DNA of 64,000 nucleotides from Paraburkholderia sp. NMBU_R16 (GCF_013282575.1 NZ_JAAAYE010000003.1:124001-188000); one strand, 5' to 3'; counted from the stretch's first letter, positions 1-9,806 are shown. Translations and numbers: made by a program. Notes: a model not told the origin generated them from the sequence alone.

Positions 1-1102
1 CCGGGTGAATCGCATAACGCACGTCGACGCCTTTCTCGATGAGCTTGTCGGTCAACTCCTTCAGCGCATGCTGCGCACGCGCGACGGCAAGACCGTAGCC
101 CGGCACGATCACGACGTTTTCGGCATTGCCGAGCATGAATGCGGCGTCTTCGGACGAGCCCGACTTCACGGGCCGCTGCTCCGCCGGACCGCCCGCGGCG
201 GCCGCGCCTGGCTCGGCGCCGAAGCCGCCCAACAGTACGTTGAAGAACGACCGATTCATCGCGTGACACATGATGTACGAGAGAATCGCACCGGACGAAC
301 CGACGAGCGAACCCGCCACGATCAGCATCGCGTTGTTCAGCGAGAAACCGATGCCGGCCGCCGCCCATCCCGAGTACGAGTTCAGCATCGAGACGACGAC
401 GGGCATGTCGGCCCCGCCGATCGGAATGATGATGAGCACGCCGAGCGCGAAGGCGATCAGCGTCATGATGATGAACGGCAACCACGACTGCGTGAGAAAG
501 AAGATGATGCCGAATCCGAGCATGCCGAGCGCGAGCATCAGATTGATCAGATGCTGGCCCGCATAGACGACGGGCGCGCCTTGAAAGAGTCGAAACTTGT
601 ACTTGCCCGAGAGCTTCCCGAACGCAATCACCGATCCCGAGAACGTGATGGCACCGACGAACGTGCCGATGAACAGCTCGATCCGGTTGCCGAACGGCAG
701 ATAGCCCGCATAGGGTGCATCGGGCGGCACGAGCCCGAACGCGGCCGGCTCGGACACCACGGCGTAGGCAATCGCGACTGCTGCGAGACCGATCAGCGAA
801 TGCATCGCGGCGACGAGTTCGGGCATCTTCGTCATTTCGACGCGAGCCGCCACGAACGCCCCCACCGCACCGCCGACGACGAGCGCGGCGAAGAGCAGCC
901 CGAGCCCGAGTGCGAGATTCGAGCCCAGCAGCGCGGCTTCTCTGACGATCAGCGCGACCGTGGTAAGGATCGCAATCGCCATCCCGGCCATGCCGAATAC
1001 ATTGCCCGCGCGTGCGCTCTTCGGATTCGAGAGGCCCTTGAGCGCCTGAATGAAACAGATGGAGGCGACGAGATACAGGAGCGTAACGACGTTCATGCTC
1101 AT
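1..1102 (-). CDS. pntB: NAD(P) transhydrogenase subunit beta, C-terminus cut by window edge
   Basis: Inner-membrane proton-translocating transhydrogenase, beta subunit; it moves hydride between NADH and NADP+ using the proton gradient. About 367 residues are present. They begin MSMNVVTLLYLVAS, run through a series of hydrophobic helices, and contain the conserved stretches ELVAAMHSLIGLAAV, IPIGGADMPVVVSMLNSYSG and the start of the NADP-binding domain (VVIVPGYGLAVARAQHAL). The rest of the NADP(H) domain lies beyond base 1. The ATG abuts the TAA of pntAB with no gap, so the three pnt genes form one operon. Certain by motif. Confidence 0.96.
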   Translation of the reverse strand, partial: MSMNVVTLLYLVASICFIQALKGLSNPKSARAGNVFGMAGMAIAILTTVALIVREAALLGSNLALGLGLLFAALVVGGAVGAFVAARVEMTKMPELVAAMHSLIGLAAVAIAYAVVSEPAAFGLVPPDAPYAGYLPFGNRIELFIGTFVGAITFSGSVIAFGKLSGKYKFRLFQGAPVVYAGQHLINLMLALGMLGFGIIFFLTQSWLPFIIMTLIAFALGVLIIIPIGGADMPVVVSMLNSYSGWAAAGIGFSLNNAMLIVAGSLVGSSGAILSYIMCHAMNRSFFNVLLGGFGAEPGAAAAGGPAEQRPVKSGSSEDAAFMLGNAENVVIVPGYGLAVARAQHALKELTDKLIEKGVDVRYAIHP

Positions 1103-1420
1103 TTACGCACCCTCCTTCGTCAGTTTTTTCGGTTCTTTTCTCTTGAACATCTCGAGCATGCGCCGGGTCACGAGAAAACCGCCGAACACGTTCACTGCCG
1201 CGAGCAGCACGGCCAGCGTGCCGAAGAACTTGCCGGCGCCGCCGACGGTGAGCCCGGTCGCCAGCATCGCGCCGACGATCACGATTGCCGAAATCGCATT
1301 GGTCACGGCCATGAGCGGGGTATGCAGCGCAGGCGTGACGTTCCAGACCACGTGATAGCCGACATAGACGGCCAGCACGAAGATGATCAGATTGATGACC
1401 GTGTGGTTGATGATTTCCAT
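1103..1420 (-). CDS. pntAB: NAD(P) transhydrogenase subunit alpha part 2
   Basis: Short membrane part of the split alpha subunit, 105 residues with about three hydrophobic helices (for example [18 protein letters not shown]). In enterobacteria this is fused to the NAD-binding part; here the alpha subunit is split, as in Rhodospirillum and other Burkholderiaceae. A clear AGGAGA ribosome site precedes the ATG at 1420. It lies 12 bp downstream of pntAA and abuts pntB. Confidence 0.95.
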   Translation of the reverse strand: MEIINHTVINLIIFVLAVYVGYHVVWNVTPALHTPLMAVTNAISAIVIVGAMLATGLTVGGAGKFFGTLAVLLAAVNVFGGFLVTRRMLEMFKRKEPKKLTKEGA

Positions 1421-1432
1421 CGCCGGCTCTCC

Positions 1433-2584
1433 TTAGGATGTGCGCGTGGTCGCACCGTCGCGGGCAATCAGCGTTGCCGCGACGATGTCGTCGGTCAGGT
1501 CGATGTTCAGCGCGCCTTCTTTCGTCACGATCAGTTTGAGGAAGTCGAAGAGGTTGCGCGCGTAGAGCGAGGATGCGTCGGCGGCGACCATGGCCGGCAG
1601 GTTCGTGTGACCGACGATCGTCACACCGTGTTTCGTCACGACGCGGTCGGCCTCGGTGAGCGGACAATTGCCGCCGCGCTGACCGGGGCGGTCCGCCGGC
1701 TCGGGGCCGCGCCCTGCCGCCAGATCGACGACGACCGAGCCCGGCCGCATGGCCTTGACCGTATCCTCCGACAGCAGCGTCGGCGCGTCGCGCCCCGGAA
1801 TCAGCGCTGTCGTGATGACGATGTCGGCAAGCTTGGCGCGTTCGTGGACCTGCTGCGCCTGACGCGCAAGCCAACTCGCCGGCATCGGCCGCGCATAGCC
1901 GCCGACGCCTTCGGCCGCATCGCGCTCTTCCTGGGTTTCGTAAGGCACCTCGACGAATTTCGCGCCGAGCGATTCGATTTGCTCCTTGACGGCCGGCCGC
2001 ACGTCGGACGCCTCGATGACCGCACCGAGGCGACGCGCCGTCGCAATGGCCTGCAGCCCGGCCACGCCCGCGCCAAGCACCAGCACGCGCGCGGCCTTGA
2101 CCGTGCCCGCGGCCGTCATCAGCATCGGCATGAAACGCGGATAGAGATCGGCCGCAACGAGTACGGCTTTGTAGCCCGCGATATTGGCTTGCGAGGACAG
2201 CACATCGAGGCTTTGTGCGCGCGTCGTGCGCGGCGCGGCCTCGAGCGCAAAGGCGGTCACGCCCGCGGCGGCCAGGCGCGCGGCATTCTCGGCGTTGAAC
2301 GGTTCGAGCATCCCGACCACGACGGCGCCCCGCTTCATCATCGCGAGTTCCGCCGGCTCCGGCGACTGCACCTTCAGGACGAGTTCGGTGCCGAACGCGG
2401 TCGCCGCGTCGGCAAGCTCCGCGCCCGCGGCGGCGAACGCGTCGTCGGTCACGCTAGCGGCACTTCCCGCTCCGCGCTCGATCGTGACACGATGTCCGGC
2501 CGCGACGTACTTCTTGACCGTCTCGGGCGTCGCGGCCACGCGCGCTTCATGCGCACGCGTTTCGGCTGGCACTCCGATGTGCAT
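1433..2584 (-). CDS. pntAA: NAD(P) transhydrogenase subunit alpha part 1
   Basis: Soluble NAD(H)-binding part of the split alpha subunit, 383 residues. The N-terminus MHIGVPAETRAHEARVA and the Rossmann motif VLVLGAGVAGLQAIATARRL followed by EASDVRP are typical of the PntA/alanine dehydrogenase fold. The ATG is preceded by GAGGAGG. First gene of the pnt operon, which maintains the NADPH pool. Confidence 0.96.
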   Translation of the reverse strand: MHIGVPAETRAHEARVAATPETVKKYVAAGHRVTIERGAGSAASVTDDAFAAAGAELADAATAFGTELVLKVQSPEPAELAMMKRGAVVVGMLEPFNAENAARLAAAGVTAFALEAAPRTTRAQSLDVLSSQANIAGYKAVLVAADLYPRFMPMLMTAAGTVKAARVLVLGAGVAGLQAIATARRLGAVIEASDVRPAVKEQIESLGAKFVEVPYETQEERDAAEGVGGYARPMPASWLARQAQQVHERAKLADIVITTALIPGRDAPTLLSEDTVKAMRPGSVVVDLAAGRGPEPADRPGQRGGNCPLTEADRVVTKHGVTIVGHTNLPAMVAADASSLYARNLFDFLKLIVTKEGALNIDLTDDIVAATLIARDGATTRTS

Positions 2585-2779
2585 CGTTCAATCCTCCTCA
2601 CCTTCTCGTTCGTCAAGCAAAGCGAAGACAGGCCGACCACGCACGCCGGCTCCATCTGTCGAGATACACGGCTGACACGGCTGATTCGAAGCGACACTTT
2701 AACCGAACTTGTGCCGGCTGACGAAAATCGGTGCGGATCGATCGCCAGGAGGTGTCGAGCGGCCGCATCGCGCATTCGG

Positions 2780-2785
2780 TAAAAT
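2780..2785 (+). promoter_or_regulatory. -10 hexamer TAAAAT of the Nudix gene
   Basis: TAAAAT lies 8 bases before the ATG of the Nudix gene, so a transcript starting 6-7 bases downstream would be leaderless or nearly so. No convincing -35 hexamer was seen. Confidence 0.45.
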
Positions 2786-2793
2786 GCGCTGCT

Positions 2794-3282
2794 ATGAAAA
2801 ATGAACGCTGGGCGCCGCATGTGACGGTCGCGGCCGTCATCGAGCGCGACGGCCGCTTTCTGATGGTCGAGGAGCAGACGGCGGACGGCCTGCGGATCAA
2901 CCAGCCGGCTGGCCATCTCGAAGCCGGCGAGACGCTGCTTCAGGCCGCCATCCGGGAAACGCTCGAGGAAACGGCGCACACGTTCGCCCCGCAAGCGCTC
3001 GTCGGCGTCTATATGACGCATATCGACAAACCTGGCAGCGGCACAACGTACCTGCGCTTCACGTTCTGCGGCACCTGCAGCGCCGAGCCTGCGCCGCGCA
3101 CGCTCGATGCGGGGATCGTGCGTACGCTTTGGCTCACGCCCGACGAACTGCGTGCCTGTCGCGAGCGTCACCGGACGCCGCTCGTCATGCGCTCGCTCGA
3201 CGATTACCTCGCCGGCCAGCGCTTTGCGCTCGACCTTCTGCATACGCATTCGGTCGGACCGCCAGTCGCCGACGCGCCATGA
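2794..3282 (+). CDS. Nudix hydrolase, NudJ-like
   Basis: Cytoplasmic nucleoside-diphosphate-X hydrolase of about 162 residues. The Nudix box is intact ([21 protein letters not shown]-x5-E-x7-RE-x2-EE, the Mg2+-binding Glu cluster). The position directly before mnmA and the N-terminus [22 protein letters not shown] match the NudJ/YmfB type, which in E. coli also precedes mnmA; those enzymes hydrolyse nucleoside tri- and diphosphates and HMP-pyrophosphate. The start at MKNERW was chosen because it sits just after a TAAAAT box. The stop overlaps a possible upstream start of mnmA (ATGA). Confidence 0.9.
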   Translation: MKNERWAPHVTVAAVIERDGRFLMVEEQTADGLRINQPAGHLEAGETLLQAAIRETLEETAHTFAPQALVGVYMTHIDKPGSGTTYLRFTFCGTCSAEPAPRTLDAGIVRTLWLTPDELRACRERHRTPLVMRSLDDYLAGQRFALDLLHTHSVGPPVADAP

Positions 3283-3302
3283 ACCCGATAGCAGTGAATT
3301 CG

Positions 3303-4442
3303 ATGAGCAAGCAAAAAGTGGTGGTGGGTATGTCGGGCGGTGTCGATTCGTCGGTGACCGCCTGGCTCCTCAAGGAAGCCGGTTATGACGTCGTCGGCCT
3401 GTTCATGAAGAACTGGGAGGACGACGACGACAGCGAGTACTGCTCGACGCGGCAGGACTGGATCGACGTCGTCTCCGTCGCGGACCTGATCGGCATCGAC
3501 GTCGAAGCCGTCAACTTCGCGGCCGAATACAAGGACCGCGTGTTCGCCGAGTTCCTGCGCGAATATTCGGCCGGCCGCACGCCGAACCCGGACGTGCTCT
3601 GCAACGCGGAGATCAAGTTCAAGGCGTTTCTCGACCATGCGATGTCGCTCGGCGCCGAGACGATCGCGACAGGACACTACGCGCGTGTGCGCGAAGCCAA
3701 TGGCCGCTTCGAGCTGCTCAAGGCGAAAGATCACACGAAAGATCAGTCCTACTTTCTACATCGCCTCAATCAGGCGCAGTTGTCGAAGACGTTATTTCCG
3801 CTCGGCGACATTCCCAAAACACAGGTGCGCGCGATCGCCGAGCAAATCGGCCTGCCCAATGCGAAGAAAAAGGATTCGACCGGTATCTGTTTTATCGGCG
3901 AGCGGCCGTTCCGCGAGTTTCTGAACCGCTATCTGCCTACCCGGCCGGGGCCGATGATGACGCCCGAGCGCGTTGTCGTCGGGGAGCACATCGGTCTGGC
4001 TTTCTATACGTTTGGACAGCGCAAGGGAATCGGCCTCGGCGGCAGCAAGAGCGGCAGCGGCGAGCCGTGGTTCGTCGCCGGCAAGGATATGGCGACGAAC
4101 ACGCTCTACGTCGTGCAGGGCCACGATCATCCGTGGCTGCTGTCGGAGACGCTCGTCGCGGGCAATACGAGTTGGGTGGCAGGCGCCGCGCCCGACGATC
4201 GCGCGCGGCTCGGCGCCAAGACGCGCTACCGGCAAGCCGACGCCCCATGCACGTTCAGCGCGCAAGGCGGGCCGCAACAGTTCTCGCTTGGCTTCGACAC
4301 CCCACAGTGGGCCGTGACGCCCGGCCAGTCGGCGGTGCTCTACGACGGCGATGTCTGCCTGGGCGGCGGGATCATCGAACAGGCGGCGGCCACGACGTCG
4401 ATCGCCACCGATATCGCAACGAGTACGACGAGCGCCGCATAA
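3303..4442 (+). CDS. mnmA: tRNA-specific 2-thiouridylase
   Basis: Thiolates U34 in the wobble position of Lys, Glu and Gln tRNAs, taking sulfur from the IscS/Tus relay. The N-terminus carries the PP-loop [15 protein letters not shown]. Two catalytic cysteines are visible in [13 protein letters not shown] and [12 protein letters not shown], and the family block [11 protein letters not shown] is present. About 379 residues from MSKQKVVVG; an alternative ATG at 3279 overlaps the Nudix stop and would add eight residues. The 3' end overlaps a convergent decayed permease gene by about 100 bp. Confidence 0.95.
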   Translation: MSKQKVVVGMSGGVDSSVTAWLLKEAGYDVVGLFMKNWEDDDDSEYCSTRQDWIDVVSVADLIGIDVEAVNFAAEYKDRVFAEFLREYSAGRTPNPDVLCNAEIKFKAFLDHAMSLGAETIATGHYARVREANGRFELLKAKDHTKDQSYFLHRLNQAQLSKTLFPLGDIPKTQVRAIAEQIGLPNAKKKDSTGICFIGERPFREFLNRYLPTRPGPMMTPERVVVGEHIGLAFYTFGQRKGIGLGGSKSGSGEPWFVAGKDMATNTLYVVQGHDHPWLLSETLVAGNTSWVAGAAPDDRARLGAKTRYRQADAPCTFSAQGGPQQFSLGFDTPQWAVTPGQSAVLYDGDVCLGGGIIEQAAATTSIATDIATSTTSAA

Positions 4443-5113
4443 ACGCCGCCCGCATTGAATTGATGTAGCGAACGCACGATCAGAAAGCCGACACCGCGGC
4501 TCGGGGCCAGGCATTCGGCGAGCACCGCCGCGGCAAGTGCAAGCTGGCACCGCAGGCGTAAGCGCGACGACGTGCGAAGCGACTTGCGCCCATCGGCCAT
4601 CGCTATCGCGAACACGGCCAGCGCGGCGAACACAGCCTTGGGCACCCATCCGCTTGCGCCGCTCAACCCCATGACAAGCGCCGCAGCAATGCCGATACCG
4701 ACGGCCGGCTGCGCGATGCCCGTCGCGAGCCGCAGTATCCGGCCGCGCATCGAATCCGCCGGACAAGCTGCGACAGCCAGCGCGGCAGCCAACGAGCCGC
4801 CTGCCACCCCGGCGGCCGTCTCGCCGAGCGTCAAGCCAATGTGTGTTGCCAATGGGCCGCGCGACGTTGCGCCATGCCACCAGTCGAAAAGCTGATACGC
4901 AATGACGGACGGCTGCGAGACGAAGAACGGGTCGACGAGACCGCGCCGCGCGGCGAATTCCCACGCAAGCACGAGCAAACCGAGAAGTATGAGGAAAGCG
5001 AGCGCCGCACCGGCCATCCTCCGCCCGCTCAGCGCGCGTGCGTGGCAAACCGCGGCCGGGTCGGTGTGCTCGGGCGAGCGCTCATCGTGCGGGGGCGCGT
5101 CGGGAAGATTCAA
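4340..5113 (-). pseudogene. Decayed ABC transporter permease (SsuC/TauC type)
   Basis: A 257-codon frame with TTG start whose translation has hydrophobic helices and fragments of the nitrate/sulfonate/taurine permease pattern (FFVSQPSVIAYQLFDWW near the N-terminus, ECLAPSRGVGFLIVRS near the C-terminus). The cytoplasmic EAA loop that contacts the ATPase is not recognisable: sequence jumps from VFAIAMADGRKS to a short basic stretch. No ATPase or binding protein gene is adjacent, and the 3' end runs about 100 bp into convergent mnmA. Its TTG overlaps the GST stop. I read it as a shortened remnant, although a tiny functional variant is possible. Confidence 0.5.
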
Positions 5114-5721
5114 GCGGGGATCGTGTCGATGAACGACTGCCGCTGCGAAAGCTTCGCGAAGTGCTTGTCGAGATTCGAATGCTTTTCGCGCCAGCCAAGC
5201 TCCGGCATCCGGAAGTCAAGGTAGCCGAGTGCGCAACCGACTGCCACATCGGCAAGCGAAAAATGGTTGTTCGCACACCACGGCTTGCCGGCGAGCCCTT
5301 GCGACATGGCACCCAGCGCTTCCTCGATCTTGCGCCGCTGGCGCGCGACCCAGCCTTCGCTGCGCCGCGCCTCTTCGCGCTGCGTAGTCTCGAGGCGGAT
5401 CAGGACGCCGGCATCGAGTACGCCGTCAGCCAGCGACTCCCAGCAGCGGACTTCGACGCGCTCCCGGCCCGATTGCGGAATGAGCCGGCCAACGGGCGAC
5501 AGCGTATCGACATACTCGCAAATGACGCGGGAATCGAATACGGCCTCACCGTCCTCCATGACGAGGCAAGGAACCTTGCCAAGCGGATTGAACGTATGAA
5601 TAGTCGTATCGGGTGCCCAGACGTCTTCGAGCACCAATTGGTAGTCGATCTTCTTTTCGGCCAGCACGATGCGTGCTTTGCGCACATATGGGCTGGCCAG
5701 CGAACCGATTAGTTTCATCAT
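5110..5721 (-). CDS. Glutathione S-transferase family protein, YibF-like
   Basis: 203 residues with an N-terminal thioredoxin-like domain (KLIGSLASPYVRKARIVLAE; substrate-proximal SPYVRK) followed by NPLGKVPCLVMEDG and DSRVICEYVD, the glutathione-binding loop, then an all-helical C-terminal domain. This matches the small YibF-type GSTs, whose physiological substrate is unknown. Two tandem ATGs; the upstream one at 5721 is used here. The stop overlaps the start of the decayed permease. Confidence 0.88.
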   Translation of the reverse strand: MMKLIGSLASPYVRKARIVLAEKKIDYQLVLEDVWAPDTTIHTFNPLGKVPCLVMEDGEAVFDSRVICEYVDTLSPVGRLIPQSGRERVEVRCWESLADGVLDAGVLIRLETTQREEARRSEGWVARQRRKIEEALGAMSQGLAGKPWCANNHFSLADVAVGCALGYLDFRMPELGWREKHSNLDKHFAKLSQRQSFIDTIPA

Positions 5722-5901
5722 CTGCGTTTCTCAGGTGTGCGACGGAGAGTATAACGTTGCCAACGATCATAACGGCGGACAGCGTTGCGGGGGTATCGGC
5801 CCGATCGGCCAGATCAGCACCTGTCGGCGGAATGCAACAGGCCGGCTGACGCGCGCGCCGCGCCGCGACGGCGCCACGCCATCGGGCCGCCGTTTGGGCG
5901 C

Positions 5902-5907
5902 TACAAT
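5902..5907 (+). promoter_or_regulatory. -10 hexamer TACAAT of pepP
   Basis: TACAAT ends six bases before the pepP ATG at 5914, so the predicted +1 falls on or next to the start codon. No good -35 seen. Confidence 0.4.
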
Positions 5908-5913
5908 CTCACG

Positions 5914-7311
5914 ATGAATCGACCGACCGATCCCCCCCTCGCCGTTGCCGTCTACCGCGAACGCCGCGAGCGCCTGCTGGCTGCGCTGCGCGCGGCCGGC
6001 GGCGGTGTCGCCATCGTACGGACGGCCCCGGAACTCGCGCGCAATCGCGATACCGACTACCCGTACCGGCACGACAGCTACTTCTACTACCTCACCGGCT
6101 TCACCGAACCGCAGGCGTTCATCGTGCTCGACGCGGAGGCTCGCGACGACGAGCCGGCCAGTCTGCTTTTCTGCCGCCCCAAGAACGCCGAGCGCGAAAC
6201 CTGGGAAGGCTTTCACTTCGGCCCCGAGGCCGCGCGCGACGCATTCGGCTTCGATGCGGCATTTTCCGTCGACGAAATCGATGCCGAGCTGCCGCGCCTG
6301 ATTGCCGACGCGCCGGCGCTGCATTACCTGTTCGCGCAATCGGGCGAACTCGACGGTAAAATTCGCGGATGGCTCGACGCGGTGCGCTCGCAAAGCCGCA
6401 GCGGCGTCGCCGCGCCCGTGGCGCTCGTCGATCTCACGCCGAAACTCGACGATATGCGGCTCTTCAAGGACCCGCACGAGGTCGCGATCATGCGCCGCGC
6501 CGCGCAGATCTCGGCCGAAGCCCACCGGCGCACGATGTCCGTATGCCGGCCCGGCATGACCGAGTACGAGCTCGAGGCCGAGCTGCTCTATACCTTCCGG
6601 CGCCGCGGCGCGCAGAGCCCCGCCTATGGCTCGATCGTCGCAGCGGGCGCCAACGCCTGCGTGCTTCACTACCCGGCCGGCAATGCGGTGTTGCGCGACG
6701 GCGAACTCGTGCTGATCGACGCAGCGTGCGAGCTGGACGGCTACGCCTCCGACATCACACGCACGTTCCCCGCGAACGGGCGGTTCTCCTCGCCGCAGCG
6801 GGAGCTCTATGACATCGTGCTCGCCGCGCAGCAAGCCGCCATCGATACGACGCGCCCGGGCGTGAGCTTCGAGGCGCCGCATGACGCCGCCGTGCGCGTG
6901 CTCGCGCAGGGGCTGCTCGATACCGGCATCATTGCGCGCGAGCGCTTCTCGTCGGTCGACGATGTCATTGCCGAGCGCGCCTATGCGCGCTTTTATATGC
7001 ACCGCACTGGCCACTGGCTCGGCATGGACGTGCACGATTGCGGCGATTACCGCGACCGCGGCGCCCCGCGCGATGCGCAAGGCGCCTTGCCTTGGCGCAC
7101 GCTCGCGGCCTCGATGACGCTCACGATCGAGCCGGGGCTCTATATCCGCGCGGCCGAGGACGTGCCCGAGCGCTACTGGGACATCGGCATACGGATCGAG
7201 GACGATGCGGTCGTGACCGAGACCGGCTGCGAGCTGCTGTCGCGAGACGTGCCCGTGCAAGCCGACGAAATCGAAGCACTCATGCTTGCCTCGCGGGCCG
7301 CTCAGCCATGA
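5914..7311 (+). CDS. pepP: Xaa-Pro aminopeptidase (aminopeptidase P)
   Basis: Dinuclear-metal pita-bread peptidase that removes N-terminal residues preceding proline. 465 residues from MNRPTDPP. Metal ligands are all visible: the two Asp in LIDAACELDGYASDITR, His in HRTGHWLGMDVHD, Glu in TIEPGLYI and Glu in GIRIEDDAVV. The N-terminal creatinase-like domain includes DSYFYYLTGF. The stop overlaps the ATG of the next gene (ATGA), so the two are translationally coupled; pepP next to a ubiquinone hydroxylase gene is a widespread arrangement. Confidence 0.95.
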   Translation: MNRPTDPPLAVAVYRERRERLLAALRAAGGGVAIVRTAPELARNRDTDYPYRHDSYFYYLTGFTEPQAFIVLDAEARDDEPASLLFCRPKNAERETWEGFHFGPEAARDAFGFDAAFSVDEIDAELPRLIADAPALHYLFAQSGELDGKIRGWLDAVRSQSRSGVAAPVALVDLTPKLDDMRLFKDPHEVAIMRRAAQISAEAHRRTMSVCRPGMTEYELEAELLYTFRRRGAQSPAYGSIVAAGANACVLHYPAGNAVLRDGELVLIDAACELDGYASDITRTFPANGRFSSPQRELYDIVLAAQQAAIDTTRPGVSFEAPHDAAVRVLAQGLLDTGIIARERFSSVDDVIAERAYARFYMHRTGHWLGMDVHDCGDYRDRGAPRDAQGALPWRTLAASMTLTIEPGLYIRAAEDVPERYWDIGIRIEDDAVVTETGCELLSRDVPVQADEIEALMLASRAAQP

Positions 7312-8621
7312 CCGCGCAATCGACCCCAAACGGACCGACCGGATCCGCCCAATCTGCCGACGTGGCCCAAGCCTCGCGCGAGGCGGGCGGTCCTGACTTC
7401 GATGTGGCGATCGTCGGCGCGGGCCCCGTCGGCCTCGCGCTCGCCGCCTGGCTTGCCCGGCGCAGTGCAAGCGCCGGACTCGCCGTCGCGCTCGTCGATG
7501 CGCGCGAGCCGGAGGAGGCGACCAACGATCCACGCGCCATCGCCGTCTCGGAGGGCTCCCGTATGTTGCTGGAGCCGCTAGGGGCGTGGCCCGCCGACGC
7601 CCATCCGATCGAGCGCATCCACGTTTCGGAGCGCGGACGATTCGGCCGCACGCTGATCGAACGTGACGAGCACGGCCTCGCGGCCCTTGGTTATGTCGTT
7701 CGGTACGGCTCGCTCGTGCAGACGCTCGCCCGGACCGTGCGGCGCACCGCCGTACACTGGTTCACGTCCACCTCCGCACTGCTGCCGCGTAACGAGCCGG
7801 GCGACGACGCGCTGACGCTGCCGCTCGAAACGGCAGCCGTGCGGCGCACCGTGCGCGCGCGCATCGTCGTCAACGCCGAAGGCGGACTCTTCGGCGAGGT
7901 GCGCACCGGCGAGGGCGAGGGCGAGGGCGAGGACGACAGGTCGCATGGCGCGGCAGGCTCTACCGAGGTCGCCCGCCGCACGATGCGCGACTATCGACAA
8001 ACCGCGCTCGTCGGCGTCGTGAGCGTCGCCATACCGCAGCCGGATACAGCCTGGGAGCGCTTCACCGACGAAGGGCCGATCGCGCTTTTACCGATGGGCG
8101 GGGTCGGACAGGCCGATTACGCGCTCGTCTGGTGCATGTTGCCCGATGAGGCCACCCGCCGCGCCGGACTTGCCGATGCCGAGTTGCTCGACGAACTCGG
8201 GCGCGCGTTCGGCTCGCGGATGGGCCGCTTCGAGGCGATACGGGGCCGTGCCGCTTTCCCACTCGGCCTCGCCGCGGCAAAGACGCTCGTCGATGGCCGC
8301 ATTGCGGCGATCGGCAACGCCGCGCAGACGCTTCACCCGGTCGCGGGACAAGGCCTCAATCTGGGGCTGCGCGACGCGCACGCGCTGGCCGATGCGCTCG
8401 CGCGGCTCGGGCCCGTGCCGGAGGCACTCGCCGCGTTCGCCCAAGCACGCCGGTTCGACAGAAGGCTCACGATCGGCGCGACCGACACGCTTGCGCGCCT
8501 GTTCACGGCCGATCTCGGGCCGCTGTCGCCGCTGCGCGGCCTCGCGCTGACGGCGCTCGAATTCCTGCCGCCCGCCAAGACCGCGCTCGCGCGACAGATG
8601 ATGTTCGGCCAGCGCCAGTAG
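7308..8621 (+). CDS. FAD-dependent UbiH/UbiF-family ubiquinone-biosynthesis hydroxylase
   Basis: 437 residues. The FAD fingerprint VAIVGAGPVGLALAAWLARR and the C-terminal family signature IGNAAQTLHPVAGQGLNLGL place it among the UbiH/UbiF/UbiI monooxygenases that hydroxylate the ubiquinone ring. Which ring position it acts on cannot be told from sequence alone; the pepP neighbourhood favours UbiH. The middle holds an unusual low-complexity Gly-Glu run (GEGEGEGEDD) coded by a hexamer repeat, in a loop where homologues vary. Confidence 0.88.
   Translation: MTAQSTPNGPTGSAQSADVAQASREAGGPDFDVAIVGAGPVGLALAAWLARRSASAGLAVALVDAREPEEATNDPRAIAVSEGSRMLLEPLGAWPADAHPIERIHVSERGRFGRTLIERDEHGLAALGYVVRYGSLVQTLARTVRRTAVHWFTSTSALLPRNEPGDDALTLPLETAAVRRTVRARIVVNAEGGLFGEVRTGEGEGEGEDDRSHGAAGSTEVARRTMRDYRQTALVGVVSVAIPQPDTAWERFTDEGPIALLPMGGVGQADYALVWCMLPDEATRRAGLADAELLDELGRAFGSRMGRFEAIRGRAAFPLGLAAAKTLVDGRIAAIGNAAQTLHPVAGQGLNLGLRDAHALADALARLGPVPEALAAFAQARRFDRRLTIGATDTLARLFTADLGPLSPLRGLALTALEFLPPAKTALARQMMFGQRQ
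7908..7931 (+). repeat. GGCGAG x4 hexanucleotide microsatellite
   Basis: Four perfect tandem copies of GGCGAG inside the UbiH-family gene, encoding a Gly-Glu run. The unit is a multiple of three, so copy-number change would alter loop length without a frameshift. Confidence 0.9.
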
Positions 8622-8732
8622 CTTGCGAAACGAGGGCTGACCGGGGCTGACCGTTAACGCGGTAAAATGCCCGTTTCCCTTGTCGCCAGCCTGCGTCCGC
8701 GCCGCGTCACGAGCCCGGACAGCCGTTCCATC

Positions 8733-9806
8733 ATGCCAACCCTCGGCCCCCACACTCTGCGCAACAATCTGTTCGTCGCTCCGATGGCAGGCGTCACGGA
8801 CCGGCCGTTTCGGCAGCTCTGCAAGCGCCTGGGCGCCGGGTACGCCGTATCGGAAATGGTCGCATCGAACGCTCAGCTCTGGAAAAGCGAAAAGACGATG
8901 CGCCGCGCGAATCATGCGGGCGAGGTCGAGCCGATCGCAGTGCAGATCGCGGGCGCCGATCCGGCAATGATGGCCGAAGCCGCTCGCTACAACGTGGCCA
9001 ACGGCGCGCAGATCATCGATATCAACATGGGTTGCCCGGCGAAAAAGGTCTGCAATGTCGCCGCGGGCTCCGCGCTTTTGCAGGACGAGCCGCTCGTCGC
9101 CCGCATCGTCGAGGCGGTCGTGGCCGCCGTCGGCGTGGGGCCGGATGCCGTGCCCGTCACATTGAAAATCCGCACCGGCTGGGACCGCGAGCACAAGAAT
9201 GCGCTCAACATCGCCCGCATCGCGGAGAACGCCGGCATCTCGATGCTGACCGTGCACGGCCGTACGCGCGCCGATCTCTATCACGGTGAAGCCGAGTACG
9301 ACACCATCGCTGCCGTGAAACGCGCCGCGCGAATCCCCGTGGTAGCAAACGGCGACATCGATTCGCCTGCGAAAGCGCAGGCCGTGCTCGCCGCCACCGG
9401 AGCCGATGCGATCATGATCGGCCGCGCGGCGCAGGGGCGCCCTTGGCTCTTTCGCGAAATCGAATACTACCTGCGGCACGGCGAGCTGCTGCCGCCGCCG
9501 CGCATCGCCGAGATTCGCGAGGTGATGAACGAGCACCTCGAGGATCATTACGCGTTTTACGGCGAGTTCACTGGCGTGCGTACTGCGCGCAAGCATATCG
9601 GCTGGTACACTCGCGGCCTTCCTGGCGCCAATGCGTTCCGGCACAGGATGAACACGCTCGATACCACACGCGAACAACTGCTGGCCGTCAACGAGTTTTT
9701 CGACGCGCAACTGGCTTTGTCCGACCGTCTCGTCTACGTGGAAGACGAAGCGGATACGAACGGCGAGCCGAACCAGCCGAGACATCAAGAACCCATAGCA
9801 GCATGA
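8733..9806 (+). CDS. dusB: tRNA-dihydrouridine synthase B
   Basis: FMN enzyme reducing uridine to dihydrouridine in the tRNA D-loop. 357 residues from MPTLGPHTLRNN. Family blocks are intact: FVAPMAGVTDRPFRQL, DINMGCPAKKV with the catalytic Cys, TLKIRTGWD, LTVHGRTRADLYHGEA and GADAIMIGRAAQGRPW. A TAAAAT box lies at 8663-8668, about 65 bp upstream. The stop overlaps the fis ATG (ATGA); dusB-fis is a conserved operon. Confidence 0.95.
   Translation: MPTLGPHTLRNNLFVAPMAGVTDRPFRQLCKRLGAGYAVSEMVASNAQLWKSEKTMRRANHAGEVEPIAVQIAGADPAMMAEAARYNVANGAQIIDINMGCPAKKVCNVAAGSALLQDEPLVARIVEAVVAAVGVGPDAVPVTLKIRTGWDREHKNALNIARIAENAGISMLTVHGRTRADLYHGEAEYDTIAAVKRAARIPVVANGDIDSPAKAQAVLAATGADAIMIGRAAQGRPWLFREIEYYLRHGELLPPPRIAEIREVMNEHLEDHYAFYGEFTGVRTARKHIGWYTRGLPGANAFRHRMNTLDTTREQLLAVNEFFDAQLALSDRLVYVEDEADTNGEPNQPRHQEPIAA

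Noticed and set aside
5-2782. A 925-codon open frame on the plus strand
   Set aside because: It lies antisense to pntB, pntAB and pntAA; its translation is Arg/His/Asp-rich with no family motif. Typical shadow frame in GC-rich DNA.
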